A DNA stretch of 11,085 nt from an uncultured Lachnospiraceae bacterium (GCA_945788595.1 CALZMS010000013.1:1-11085), one strand, 5' to 3'. Counted from the first letter of the stretch, positions 1 through 7,174 are shown. The notes: generated from the sequence alone by a model not told the origin. Translations and numbers: made by a program.

Positions 1-5
1 GAACC

Positions 6-860
6 ATGAAGAGAAATCGCGTGAAGATGGAAAGAACCATGAAAATGGCCGGTACGGACTGGTCTCAGTATAAGGATTTTATGGGAGAGAGAAAAAGCTA
101 CATGCTGGCACAGCCCCATGAAGATGTATGGATCAAATCTGAGGATGGACTGAAGCTTCACGGTACCTGGTTCCCGGTGGGAGATAAGACAAAAGTGGTG
201 ATCTGTTTTCATGGCTACACCAGTCAGGGCATGAACGATTACATTGGTCTGTCTGGATATTATCTGAAACATGGCTATTCCATGCTGCTGGTGGATGAGC
301 GGGCCCACGGACAGAGTGAGGGAGAGTACGTTGGCTTTGGCTGCCTGGACAGAAAAGACGCCATGAGATGGATCGACTGGGTATTAAAAGAATGCAGTGA
401 AGAGGCGCAGATTCTGCTTCATGGCACATCCATGGGAGCATCGACGGTGCTGATGGCCAGTGGTTTAGAGCTGCCGTCGCAGGTAAAGGGTATCGTATCG
501 GATTGCGCCTTTACGTCTCCTAAATATGTATTTACCCATGTGCTGCATACCATGTACCATCTGCCTGCTTTCCCCATGATCCAGATTGCGGATCGTGTGA
601 ACAAAAAGAAAGCAGGTTACGGGCTGGATGAGTGCAACGCTGCCAGGGAAGTGCAGAAAGCAACTGTGCCTATTCTTTTTATTCATGGAGAGGCGGACAC
701 TTTTGTTCCTTACAGAATGTGTGGAGAAATCTATGAAAACTGTACTTCACCGAAGCAAATGCTGAGTGTGCCGGGAGCTGCTCACGCAGAGAGCTATTAT
801 AAAGATACAGTAGCCTACGAGCAGGCGCTGGATAGATTTACAGGAGGGATGTTCATATGA
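6..860 (+). CDS. Alpha/beta hydrolase (serine hydrolase), 5' end possibly outside window
   Basis: This is a cytoplasmic-looking alpha/beta hydrolase. Visible motifs are the oxyanion HGY at residues 69-71, the nucleophile elbow GTSMG with Ser142, a probable acid Asp231 in HGEADTFVP, and a probable catalytic His260 in GAAHAES, all in the order expected for the fold. The first ATG is at 6 with further in-frame ATGs at 27 and 39. The frame stays open to the window edge and no ribosome binding site is visible for the first ATG, so the true start may lie upstream. Relatives I recall are often around 300 aa. It overlaps the next gene by 4 nt (ATGA), so it belongs to the condensation/carrier/ligase operon. 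A thioesterase-like or editing role is inference from that context, and the substrate is unknown. The fold is certain; the function is not. Confidence 0.9.
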   Translation: MKRNRVKMERTMKMAGTDWSQYKDFMGERKSYMLAQPHEDVWIKSEDGLKLHGTWFPVGDKTKVVICFHGYTSQGMNDYIGLSGYYLKHGYSMLLVDERAHGQSEGEYVGFGCLDRKDAMRWIDWVLKECSEEAQILLHGTSMGASTVLMASGLELPSQVKGIVSDCAFTSPKYVFTHVLHTMYHLPAFPMIQIADRVNKKKAGYGLDECNAAREVQKATVPILFIHGEADTFVPYRMCGEIYENCTSPKQMLSVPGAAHAESYYKDTVAYEQALDRFTGGMFI

Positions 861-2260
861 TGAGAAAGAGAAAGGGATATCCGGTATATCCGCTTACTGC
901 CGCCCAGAAATTTCACACCTTTTATCTGCAGTTTTGCCACAAGCCCCAGGTGCTGAACATCGGTACCAGCCTGACCATCGGCGCTGATATTGATCTGGTT
1001 GTGCTGAAACAATCCATTTACAAGGCATATGAGCGTTGTGACGCCATGCGGCTGCGTTTTGCAAAAGACAAGGAAGGCACGATCTATCAGTACGTGGTAG
1101 ATAAAGAAGAACGTGATATCGAATTTGTAGATTTTTCCGATAAGACCATGGAGGAAGCGGAAACGATCATGCGGGGCTGGACAGAGGTTCCCTTCAAGCT
1201 GGAGGATTCACCCATGAACCGTATCGTGATGATCCGTACATCGGACGGCTATACAGGTCTGTATCTGCTGGTAAATCATCTGACCATGGACGCGCAGTCA
1301 CTGATCCTGTTTTTCAAGGATATTATTGAGCTGTACTGTAATACCCTGTATGAGGGTGTAGAGTATCCGAAGGAGATGTCTTCTTATATAGAACAGCTGC
1401 AGAAGGATCTGACCTACGAGGCCGGCAGCAAGGCACAGGCGCGGGATGCGGCCTTCTTTGAACAGCTGATCGATGCTTCTGAGCCGATCTATAATGGTAT
1501 AACCGGAAAGAGAGAGCTGGAGGCAGCCCGTGCAGAAACAGGAAATCCTGAGCTTCGTGCGGCCAGAAATGTGTCTGACTCCGTGGAATCAGCTCTGGAC
1601 AGCTTCCATCTGGAGGCAGAACCTACAAAACGGTTGATGGATTTTTGTGAAAAATACCATGTATCACTGGTATGCCTGCTTCTGATGGGACTGCGTTCCT
1701 ACTATCAGAAGCTGAACGGCAATGATGATGTGTCCATCAATACGGCCATCGCCAGAAGAGCCACACTTAAAGAGAAAAAGAGCGGCGGCACAAGGATCCA
1801 TTCCTTCCCCTTCCGTACAGTGATCTCCGAAGACCAGACATTCCTGGAGGGTGTATATGCGATCCGTGATTTGCAGAATGAATATTTCCGCCATGCCAAC
1901 TACGATCCGGTAGCTTATTTTGCCTATCGTTCGAGAAAATATCCCACGCCTCAGGGGATGACCTATGAGCCCATGTCTCTTACCTATCAGCCTTTGACGC
2001 TGAAGGAAAAGGGGCTGGATAAACTGGGAGATATTAAATATAAGACAAAATGGTATCCCAACGGTGTGACCACCCAGGCCATGTACCTGACAGTTATGCA
2101 CCGTCCGGAGGATAACGGACTGGACTTTAACTTCGAGCATCAGGTAAAGGCCGTGTCCAGAGAGCAGCTGGAGGTTATGTATTACTACGTTTGCCGTATT
2201 ATGTTTAAAGGTGTGGAAAGACCAAACCTGAAGATCGGCGATATTCTTAAACTGGTATAG
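857..2260 (+). CDS. Stand-alone NRPS-type condensation-domain protein
   Basis: This 467-aa protein has the size of one condensation (C) domain and nothing else. The N-terminal YPLTAAQKF (residues 11-19) matches the opening C-domain motif. The active-site motif usually written HHxxxDG reads NHLTMDA at 140-146. The second His (141), which is the catalytic one in the family, and Asp145 are kept, while the first His is Asn and the Gly is Ala. LNGNDDVSINTAIARR (about 282-297) fits the later conserved block. C-domain enzymes join a carrier-bound acyl group to an amine or alcohol. The start at 857 is set by AGGAGG at 842-847 and the ATGA overlap with the hydrolase; a second ATG follows at once at 860. 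With a free carrier protein and a free ligase downstream, it probably works in trans on acyl-carrier substrates. Acceptor and product are unknown. Confidence 0.88.
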   Translation: MMRKRKGYPVYPLTAAQKFHTFYLQFCHKPQVLNIGTSLTIGADIDLVVLKQSIYKAYERCDAMRLRFAKDKEGTIYQYVVDKEERDIEFVDFSDKTMEEAETIMRGWTEVPFKLEDSPMNRIVMIRTSDGYTGLYLLVNHLTMDAQSLILFFKDIIELYCNTLYEGVEYPKEMSSYIEQLQKDLTYEAGSKAQARDAAFFEQLIDASEPIYNGITGKRELEAARAETGNPELRAARNVSDSVESALDSFHLEAEPTKRLMDFCEKYHVSLVCLLLMGLRSYYQKLNGNDDVSINTAIARRATLKEKKSGGTRIHSFPFRTVISEDQTFLEGVYAIRDLQNEYFRHANYDPVAYFAYRSRKYPTPQGMTYEPMSLTYQPLTLKEKGLDKLGDIKYKTKWYPNGVTTQAMYLTVMHRPEDNGLDFNFEHQVKAVSREQLEVMYYYVCRIMFKGVERPNLKIGDILKLV

Positions 2261-2289
2261 AAGAATGGGGAAAGCCCCGGGAGGAAAAG

Positions 2290-2517
2290 ATGTTTGATAA
2301 ATTAGTGGAAGTTATTTGCAACTATGTAGAAGTAGAGCCGGAGAATATCCATCCGGAATCCCGTTTTATGGAGGATCTGGGTTTTACTTCCTTTGATTTC
2401 ATGAGCATGCTGGGTGAGTTGGAGGATACTTTTGATGTGGAAGTGGACCAGCAGGCAGTCGCAGATATCCGTACAGTGCAGGAAGCGGTGGATTATCTGG
2501 AAACTCTGGTAAAGTAA
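2290..2517 (+). CDS. Acyl/peptidyl carrier protein
   Basis: This 75-aa acidic protein has the length and motif of an acyl carrier protein. The phosphopantetheine attachment site reads DLGFTSFDF, where the usual sequence is DLGxDSLD, with Ser34 as the residue to be modified. The Asp before the Ser is replaced by Thr, so this is a dedicated carrier rather than the housekeeping fatty-acid ACP. GGGAGG at 2279-2284 gives a good start, 29 nt after the condensation gene. It likely accepts an acyl group from the downstream adenylate-forming ligase and presents it to the upstream condensation enzyme. A separate phosphopantetheinyl transferase, not in this window, would be needed to activate it. Confidence 0.93.
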   Translation: MFDKLVEVICNYVEVEPENIHPESRFMEDLGFTSFDFMSMLGELEDTFDVEVDQQAVADIRTVQEAVDYLETLVK

Positions 2518-2602
2518 CAAGTGTTCGTGAATGCACGTGAAAATATCGCGCAGACACATGCGTTGAGACTGTGACAGAAGCAGTCAGAAATGAGGTAGAA
2601 CT

Positions 2603-4111
2603 ATGATTTGCAGTACGATTCGTGAAATTCTGGTGCATTCGGCGGAGCAGTTCGGACAGGAAGACGCGGTACGCTATAAAGTAGGAAAAGACCAGATTGA
2701 AGCCAAAAGCTACGCACAGCTGAGACAGGATATCGAGAGTTTCTCTCTTGCGTTAATGAGTCTGGGTGAACAGGGCGCGCATGTGGCGGTTACTGGTATG
2801 ACTTCCTATCCCTGGCTGGTATCCTATCTTGGTACGGTAAACTGTGGCTGTGTGGCGGTACCCCTGGATGTATCCCTTCCGGCGGATGAGATGTGTGAGC
2901 TGATCTGCCGCGCGGATGTGACAACTGTGGTACTGGACGAGATCCGCATGGATGTGGCGGCGATGCTGAAGGAGCGTTGTCCCGGAGTGAAACATCTGAT
3001 CCTGATGAAGAAGACAGAGAGTGACGATACGGCGCTGTCTTTTTCACAGCTTCTTTCTGAACATCAGGGGAGCTGTGAATATCAGCCGGAGCCGGACAGT
3101 CTGTGTACGATCATGTTTACGTCCGGCACGACGGGAAAAAGTAAAGGCGTTATGCTGACTCACAGAAATATGGCAGAGAACGCCACCTGTCTGGATATGA
3201 AGATCCCGGCGCGTACGGTGATCCTTTCTGTGCTTCCGATCCATCACGCCTACTGCCTGAGTATGGATATCCTGAAAGGACTTTCTCTGGGAAGTATCAT
3301 CTGTATCAACGATTCCCTAATCCGTATGGCAAAAAATATCCAGCTGTTTAAGCCTCAGATGATCCTGATGGTTCCGCTGATGATCGAGACCATGGCGAAA
3401 AAGCTGGAGGACGCGGCTGCTCTGCCGCCTCAGCTGGTAAAACAGCAGGTCTTCGGCGAGCAGTTCCATACCATCTGCAGTGGAGGCGCTTATCTGAATC
3501 CGGCGCTTATCGATCTGTTTGAACGCTATGGCATAACAATCCTTCAGGGCTACGGCATGACGGAGTGCGCACCGGTCATCAGTACTTCCGTGAGCTGGAA
3601 TATCCGTAAGGAATCCGTGGGACAGCTTATGCCAAACTGTGAGGCTAAAGTAGTGGACGGTGAGCTTTGGGTACGGGGCAGCAGCGTAATGATGGGCTAT
3701 TATCAGATGGAAAAAGAAACAGCAGAATCGCTGACCGACGGATGGTTGCATACCGGTGATCTGGGCTATGTGGATGAAGACGGTTTTGTGTATCTGACCG
3801 GAAGAAAGAAAAATCTGATCATTACAAAAAACGGCGAGAATGTTTCTCCTGAGGAACTGGAGAATAAGCTGGGCGAGGACCGTCTGGTGCAGGAAATTCT
3901 CGTGAGAGAGAATGAAGGCGTGATCGAGGCGGAGATTTTCCCGGATCTGGAATATGCCGCAAAGAAAGGTATTGAGGATCTTAAGGCAGCTTTGCAGGAG
4001 CGGATCGACGCATACAATCGTACAGCACCGGCTCATAAGAGAGTGTACCGGCTGAAGGTAAGAGAGACGGAGTTTGAGAAGACACCGTCGAAGAAAATCA
4101 AGAGATATTAA
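2603..4111 (+). CDS. AMP-binding acyl ligase (acyl-CoA/acyl-ACP synthetase-like)
   Basis: This 502-aa enzyme of the ANL superfamily activates a carboxylic acid with ATP and passes it to a thiol. Core motifs appear in order: the P-loop FTSGTTGKSKG at 172-182, GYGMTECAP at 316-324, TGD at 384-386, the hinge region LTGRKKNLIITKNGENVSPE at about 398-417, and a C-terminal PSKKIKR in which Lys498 aligns with the catalytic lysine. The motif wording resembles fatty-acyl ligases more than amino-acid adenylation domains, so a fatty or aryl acid substrate is more likely than an amino acid; this is inference. A GAGG at 2592-2595 precedes the ATG. The 85-nt gap to the carrier gene shows no clear terminator, so the gene is probably in the same transcript. 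The thiol acceptor may be the adjacent carrier protein rather than CoA. Confidence 0.92.
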   Translation: MICSTIREILVHSAEQFGQEDAVRYKVGKDQIEAKSYAQLRQDIESFSLALMSLGEQGAHVAVTGMTSYPWLVSYLGTVNCGCVAVPLDVSLPADEMCELICRADVTTVVLDEIRMDVAAMLKERCPGVKHLILMKKTESDDTALSFSQLLSEHQGSCEYQPEPDSLCTIMFTSGTTGKSKGVMLTHRNMAENATCLDMKIPARTVILSVLPIHHAYCLSMDILKGLSLGSIICINDSLIRMAKNIQLFKPQMILMVPLMIETMAKKLEDAAALPPQLVKQQVFGEQFHTICSGGAYLNPALIDLFERYGITILQGYGMTECAPVISTSVSWNIRKESVGQLMPNCEAKVVDGELWVRGSSVMMGYYQMEKETAESLTDGWLHTGDLGYVDEDGFVYLTGRKKNLIITKNGENVSPEELENKLGEDRLVQEILVRENEGVIEAEIFPDLEYAAKKGIEDLKAALQERIDAYNRTAPAHKRVYRLKVRETEFEKTPSKKIKRY

Positions 4112-4118
4112 GGAAAGT

Positions 4119-4166
4119 AAACTGCCCATCTTCGAGTCTGGAAGGATTTGAGGATGGGCAGTTTTT
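4119..4166 (+). terminator. Intrinsic terminator of the condensation/ligase operon
   Basis: A 15-bp stem (4119-4133 with 4150-4164, one G-T pair) encloses a 16-nt loop and runs into five T residues at 4162-4166. It starts 7 nt after the ligase stop codon. The strength and position mark the end of the operon. Confidence 0.9.
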
Positions 4167-4260
4167 CTGTTAATAAAGCATATGGTGTATGACTGGTGAG
4201 AGAAAATGGTATGTCTTGTATATGGTCACCGGTAAGCTGGTGTCATAGTAGAGTGAAAAT

Positions 4261-4650
4261 TTATTGTTCTCCTGAAACAGTCTCTCCTGTCCAGTCATTA
4301 ATTCCGCCGAATTCCACGATATTAGTGTAGCCCTGTTTTGCCAGCTTTTCCGCGGCCTGTTTGCTTCTGTTTCCACTGCGGCAGTATATCAGGATCAGCT
4401 GGTCTTTATCCGAAAGCTCGGGAATTTCTTCGGCACCGATGGTTTCATTCGGAATATTGACGGCGCCGGGGATGTGTTTTTCTTCATATTCCTCCGCAGT
4501 GCGGACATCCAGAAGGATATAGCCGGTTTCTGTTTCCAGCATAGAAGCAGCTTCATCGGGTGTGATCTGTTTGTAGGAAGCTTCTTTTGTAGTTGTGGAG
4601 CAGCCCGTGAATGCCATGGCGGTTATTAAAAAGAGTATCAGTAATTTCAT
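4261..4650 (-). CDS. Rhodanese-like domain lipoprotein
   Basis: This 129-aa protein has a short signal peptide ending in AFTGC with Cys17 as the likely lipidated residue, so it should sit on the outer face of the membrane. The rest is a single rhodanese domain: LLDVR (46-50), the EEYEEKHIPGAVNIPN region (53-68), and the active-site loop CRSGNR at 90-95 with Cys90. Rhodanese domains carry a persulfide on this Cys and move sulfane sulfur; the partner is not evident. I chose the ATG at 4648-4650 rather than the longer frame starting at 4716 because AGGAGG at 4661-4666 (minus strand) lies 9-10 nt before it and the signal peptide begins there. It is convergent with the ligase operon and has no co-directional neighbour. 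A clear promoter could not be assigned. Confidence 0.9.
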   Translation of the reverse strand: MKLLILFLITAMAFTGCSTTTKEASYKQITPDEAASMLETETGYILLDVRTAEEYEEKHIPGAVNIPNETIGAEEIPELSDKDQLILIYCRSGNRSKQAAEKLAKQGYTNIVEFGGINDWTGETVSGEQ

Positions 4651-4786
4651 AGTGTTGTACCTCCTGTCTGGGGATAATATAACAGATTGTCGGCTGGTGT
4701 TCTGTGATATAGTCACCGTCAGTTATATTATAACTATTTAATTGGGAAAGTACAGGGGAAAAGTTCAGGCACATATAACTGAGTAT

Positions 4787-5064
4787 TGATTGCTTCCCAC
4801 AGAGATACTTATCCATTTCATGAAGCCCTATAGCTGAGATTTGCGGAGTTTGGAACAAAAAGTTGTTTTCCCAGAGCTACTTACCCATTTCATGAAGTCC
4901 TATAGCTGTCATTTGCGGAGTTTGGAACAAAAAGTTGTTTTCCTAGAGTTACCTACCCATTTCATGAAGTCCTATAGTTGTCATTTGCAGAGTTTGGAAC
5001 AAAAAGTTGTTTTCCCAGAGCTACTTATCCATTTCATACAGTCTATTAGCTGCTATTCGCAGAT
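4787..5064. repeat. 72-bp direct tandem repeat array
   Basis: Near-identical units repeat with an exact 72-bp period: TTTGGAAC begins at 4849, 4921, 4993 and 5065. Units 4849-4920 and 4921-4992 differ at 5 positions, all transitions. Unit 4993-5064 differs from the first at about 11 positions, mostly in its last third. A partial copy lies before them from about 4787 (TTCCCACAGAGATACTT onward). Each unit contains the small dyad TTTG-GAA-CAAA, a hairpin-capable AACAA-AAAG-TTGTT, and TATAGCT or TATAGTT (rearranged to TTAGCT in the third unit). There are no spacers. Because 72 is divisible by three, the repeat stays open as a 24-residue protein repeat, but no ribosome binding site supports translation. 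Function unknown; an array of protein binding sites is one possibility. Confidence 0.9.
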
Positions 5065-5275
5065 TTTGGAACAAAACGTCTTATCCATAGAATTGATGAT
5101 CCATCTATTTGATTAAATCCGAAGATTATGGAAAAATTTCCCCCTTTAGTACCCTGTTGTCCCATTGCCTGTTTATTTCATACGGGAATATATAGTTTTT
5201 GGAACAAATTGTGTTCTATTTAGGTATATTGACCCGATTTCATAAAAACATAGTTGCTTTTGGTGAGATATGTCA
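5065..5275. repeat. Decayed copies of the 72-bp repeat
   Basis: Downstream of the clean array the same landmarks recur with indels and substitutions. TTTGGAACAAAA opens a degraded unit at 5065. A clearer one has ATTTCAT at about 5174-5180, TATAG at 5191-5195 and TTTGGAACAAA at 5198-5208, with about 11 bp lost between the first and last landmarks. CCCGATTTCAT near 5233 with ATAGTTGCTTTTGG after it looks like a last partial copy. The TTTG-GAA-CAAA dyad is the best preserved part. The rest of the stretch up to 5340 holds no gene I can support. Confidence 0.6.
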
Positions 5276-5342
5276 TTCCTGGCGGACGTGTGAACAGTAA
5301 CCGAACAGCAACCTTTGATGATTAGATGGTATTTTTATAGGA

Positions 5343-5386
5343 CACCTTAAAGCTTATTCTGTACGTAACAAAGAGCTTTAAGGAGT
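5343..5386 (+). promoter_or_regulatory. Inverted repeat covering the ribosome binding site of the microprotein gene
   Basis: A perfect 10-bp inverted repeat CCTTAAAGCT (5345-5354) and AGCTTTAAGG (5374-5383) is separated by 19 nt and can be extended by two more pairs across one mismatch. The right arm includes the AAGG of the AAGGAG (5380-5385) that serves the ATG at 5395. In RNA this hairpin would hide the ribosome binding site; in DNA it could be an operator. No T-run follows, so it is not a terminator. Confidence 0.6.
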
Positions 5387-5394
5387 GAAAAATT

Positions 5395-5499
5395 ATGAAG
5401 GGATACAATACAGAAGCAGGTTACATGGGATTCGTAGACGGAGGATACCAGCTCTTCGCCAGCGAGGCAGATTACAGAGAGTGGATGGAAGACATCTGA
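5395..5499 (+). CDS. 34-aa conserved-looking microprotein
   Basis: This short gene encodes a 34-residue protein opening MKGYNTEAGYMGFVDGGYQ and ending in an acidic helix with EADYREWMEDI. AAGGAG at 5380-5385 is 9 nt before the ATG. The stop is 13 nt before the next gene, which has its own GGGAGG. The aromatic and glycine-rich first half followed by an acidic helix resembles small uncharacterised Lachnospiraceae proteins I recall (MKGY...GYMG...LFASE pattern); that likeness is from memory, not a search. There is no signal peptide or membrane segment. It probably shares a transcript with the two following genes. Function unknown. Confidence 0.75.
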   Translation: MKGYNTEAGYMGFVDGGYQLFASEADYREWMEDI

Positions 5500-5512
5500 T
5501 GGGAGGCAAAGG

Positions 5513-6127
5513 ATGGATGTAATCATAAGCATGGCAGCTAAAGGCCAGAAGATAATTTATCATCGTCAAAATTGTATGTACGTGGAGAAGATGAAACCGC
5601 AGAATCGGATGGTTCTTTCACAGAAAACTGTAAAAAAACAGAGATTTTGCAGCTGCCTGTATTGCGGCGGATTAAAAGGTGAGCTTCGGACAAACCCACA
5701 GTTTTCGGCATGGGAAAAAGAGTATGGGATTGCAATCGATTACATAGAAAAAAACAATGCATTGTATGTCCGTACGAAAATTGGATGTTGGAAGCTTTGG
5801 CCTGATGAAGAGACGGATAAGTATCTGTTGTTTCATCGAAATATATACAATAAAGATATGACTTTGGCAGAAGCCTGTTATGGGGCCTATCACCGGCAGC
5901 GGGATGTTAAACCTATGGCCTCACTCCATCAGCTGATCAATTATATTGTTGCGCATGACAGAGCTAAAGTGATAATCATGGACAATTACCGAAAGCTGCC
6001 GAGAACAACAGCGAAACAGAAAAAATATTATCGACAGACGGAGAACAAAATAAAACGTAGGGAGAGAAAACAGGCACAGCAGAGAATAGACTACTTATTT
6101 AAACTTATAGCGGAAGGGAGAGCATAA
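5513..6127 (+). CDS. Uncharacterised protein with N-terminal His/Cys cluster and basic C-terminus
   Basis: I do not recognise a named family. The 204-aa protein starts with a segment carrying H17-x3-C21 and then C46-x-C48-x2-C51 followed by GGLKG, a spacing that suggests one bound metal, probably zinc. The middle part (about 65-135) is rich in aromatic residues (YVRTKIGCWKLW, YLLFHRN, YHRQRD). The last 55 residues are strongly basic and helical (KLPRTTAKQKKYYRQ, KIKRRERKQAQQR), as expected for nucleic-acid contact. The ATG at 5513 has GGGAGG at 5501-5506. The gene lies 13 nt after the microprotein gene and 1 nt before the HIRAN gene, so the three look co-translated. Base use is more AT-rich than in the upstream biosynthetic operon. 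Confidence 0.85.
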   Translation: MDVIISMAAKGQKIIYHRQNCMYVEKMKPQNRMVLSQKTVKKQRFCSCLYCGGLKGELRTNPQFSAWEKEYGIAIDYIEKNNALYVRTKIGCWKLWPDEETDKYLLFHRNIYNKDMTLAEACYGAYHRQRDVKPMASLHQLINYIVAHDRAKVIIMDNYRKLPRTTAKQKKYYRQTENKIKRRERKQAQQRIDYLFKLIAEGRA

Positions 6128-6128
6128 A

Positions 6129-6455
6129 ATGAGCAAAGTATATTTCACATTAACAGGAACAAAACATTATTATGGAAATGAGTTTCTTAAACCAGGCATG
6201 AAAATTATGCTTGAAAAAGAACCGGATAATGTATATGACAAAGAGGCAATTATGGTCAAACAAGAGGGACTTGGAAAAATTGGTTATGTTGCAAACAGTC
6301 CGTATACAGTTCTTGGGGACAGCCTAAGTGCCGGACGCTTGTATGACCGTATTGCCTCCACTGCCAGGGGAAAGGTTGTTTTTGTGACGCCTCAGGGGAT
6401 TCTGTGTAAGGTAAACAAAAAAAGTCTGGTGGGGACTTTATATAGCGATAATTGA
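6129..6455 (+). CDS. Stand-alone HIRAN-domain protein
   Basis: This 108-aa protein fits the HIRAN domain over almost its whole length: LTGTKHYYG near the start (8-16), then a GMKIMLEKEPDNVYDKEAI block (about 23-41) and IGYV (52-55), all diagnostic for the family. HIRAN domains bind DNA ends; the best studied example, in HLTF/Rad5-type helicases, grips a 3' single-stranded end. In bacteria the domain occurs alone or in helicases, and here there is no attached enzyme. AGGGAG at 6115-6120 lies 8 nt upstream. The gene follows the Cys-cluster gene by 1 nt and ends 7 nt before the stop of the convergent hemolysin III gene, with no clear terminator between. A DNA repair or processing link is inferred from the family only. 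Confidence 0.82.
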   Translation: MSKVYFTLTGTKHYYGNEFLKPGMKIMLEKEPDNVYDKEAIMVKQEGLGKIGYVANSPYTVLGDSLSAGRLYDRIASTARGKVVFVTPQGILCKVNKKSLVGTLYSDN

Positions 6456-6462
6456 TTTTTGT

Positions 6463-7158
6463 CTAACCTAAAATCTGCCACATACACACGAAGTGAGCCA
6501 GATTTCCCAGCATAACAAATACATGGAAAATCTCGTGGGAGCCAAAATCTTTAAACCTGTTGTTGAATGCTTTCAGTTTTAGCGCGTAAAGAACGCCGCC
6601 TGCCGTATAAAGGAGCCCGCCTGCAAGCAGCCACATAAATGCGGATACAGGAAGTACTCTATAAAGTGTGGGTATCGCGAAGATGCAGGACCAGCCCATG
6701 CCGATATAGATTACAGAAGAGATCCATTTCGGATGCGTGCACCAACACATCTTGAAAATCACACCGGCGATTCCAAAACCCCAGACAAACAGTAAAAGCG
6801 GGATTCCACCGAGATTTCTCAGGGAAATCAGGCAGACCGGGGTGTAGGATCCTGCAATCAGGATAAAGATCATGCAATGATCCAGCTTTTTCAGTAGGGG
6901 AATGTAATGTTCTCCTACGCCAAAGGTATGGTACAGAGTGCTGGCGGTATATAGAAGTATCATGCTGATCATGAAAATTGTGATGGAAATTACAGTGACA
7001 GGATCACCATGCAAAACCAGCGCTTTGCAGAGAATTACAGGCGTCAGAATCAAAGAATAAATAATACCGATAAAATGTGTCAGAGCACTGTAAGGGTCTC
7101 TCACTGTCAGTGAAATGGATCTGTGTGACGCGCCTGCTGCCATAAAGGAACGTAACAT
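6463..7158 (-). CDS. Hemolysin III / PAQR-family integral membrane protein
   Basis: This 231-aa multi-pass membrane protein has about seven hydrophobic segments and the conserved residues of the hemolysin III/PAQR superfamily: STLYH with Ser73 and His77, LDHCMIFILIAGSYTP with Asp93 (92-107), and HEIFHVFVMLG with His208 and His212. In the family these form an intramembrane metal site consistent with a hydrolase-like activity, although the bacterial substrate is not settled and the name hemolysin is historical. AGGAGG at 7166-7171 (minus strand) is 7 nt before the ATG. A well-formed promoter sits at 7202-7230, embedded in several dyads, so this gene looks tightly regulated. It is divergent from the WYL-macro regulator, 227 bp apart. 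Confidence 0.93.
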   Translation of the reverse strand: MLRSFMAAGASHRSISLTVRDPYSALTHFIGIIYSLILTPVILCKALVLHGDPVTVISITIFMISMILLYTASTLYHTFGVGEHYIPLLKKLDHCMIFILIAGSYTPVCLISLRNLGGIPLLLFVWGFGIAGVIFKMCWCTHPKWISSVIYIGMGWSCIFAIPTLYRVLPVSAFMWLLAGGLLYTAGGVLYALKLKAFNNRFKDFGSHEIFHVFVMLGNLAHFVCMWQILG

Positions 7159-7174
7159 GAAAATACCTCCTTAT

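Noticed and set aside
3317..4129. Long minus-strand frame of 270 aa
   Set aside because: It lies antisense to the ligase gene, has no recognisable domain and crosses the terminator; it is a shadow of the real gene.
4226..4243. Small hairpin CACCGG-TAAG-CTGGTG downstream of the rhodanese gene
   Set aside because: Only six pairs with one G-T and no T-run on either strand, so it is not supported as a terminator.
4651..4716. Upstream extension of the rhodanese gene to an ATG at 4716
   Set aside because: The ribosome binding site and the signal peptide both place the start at 4650; the extra 22 residues would precede a lipoprotein signal.
4676..4735. TATAAT- and TATTAT-like boxes upstream of the rhodanese gene
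   Set aside because: No acceptable -35 element sits at 16-18 nt from either one, so a promoter cannot be assigned with any confidence.
4787..5064. CRISPR array
   Set aside because: The repeats are directly adjacent 72-bp units with no unique spacers and no cas genes nearby.
4841..5116. A 91-residue frame made of 24-residue repeats across the tandem array
   Set aside because: It starts with TTG without a ribosome binding site. It stays open only because the 72-bp period is a multiple of three. Of five changes between the first two units three alter the amino acid, so there is no sign of selection on a protein.
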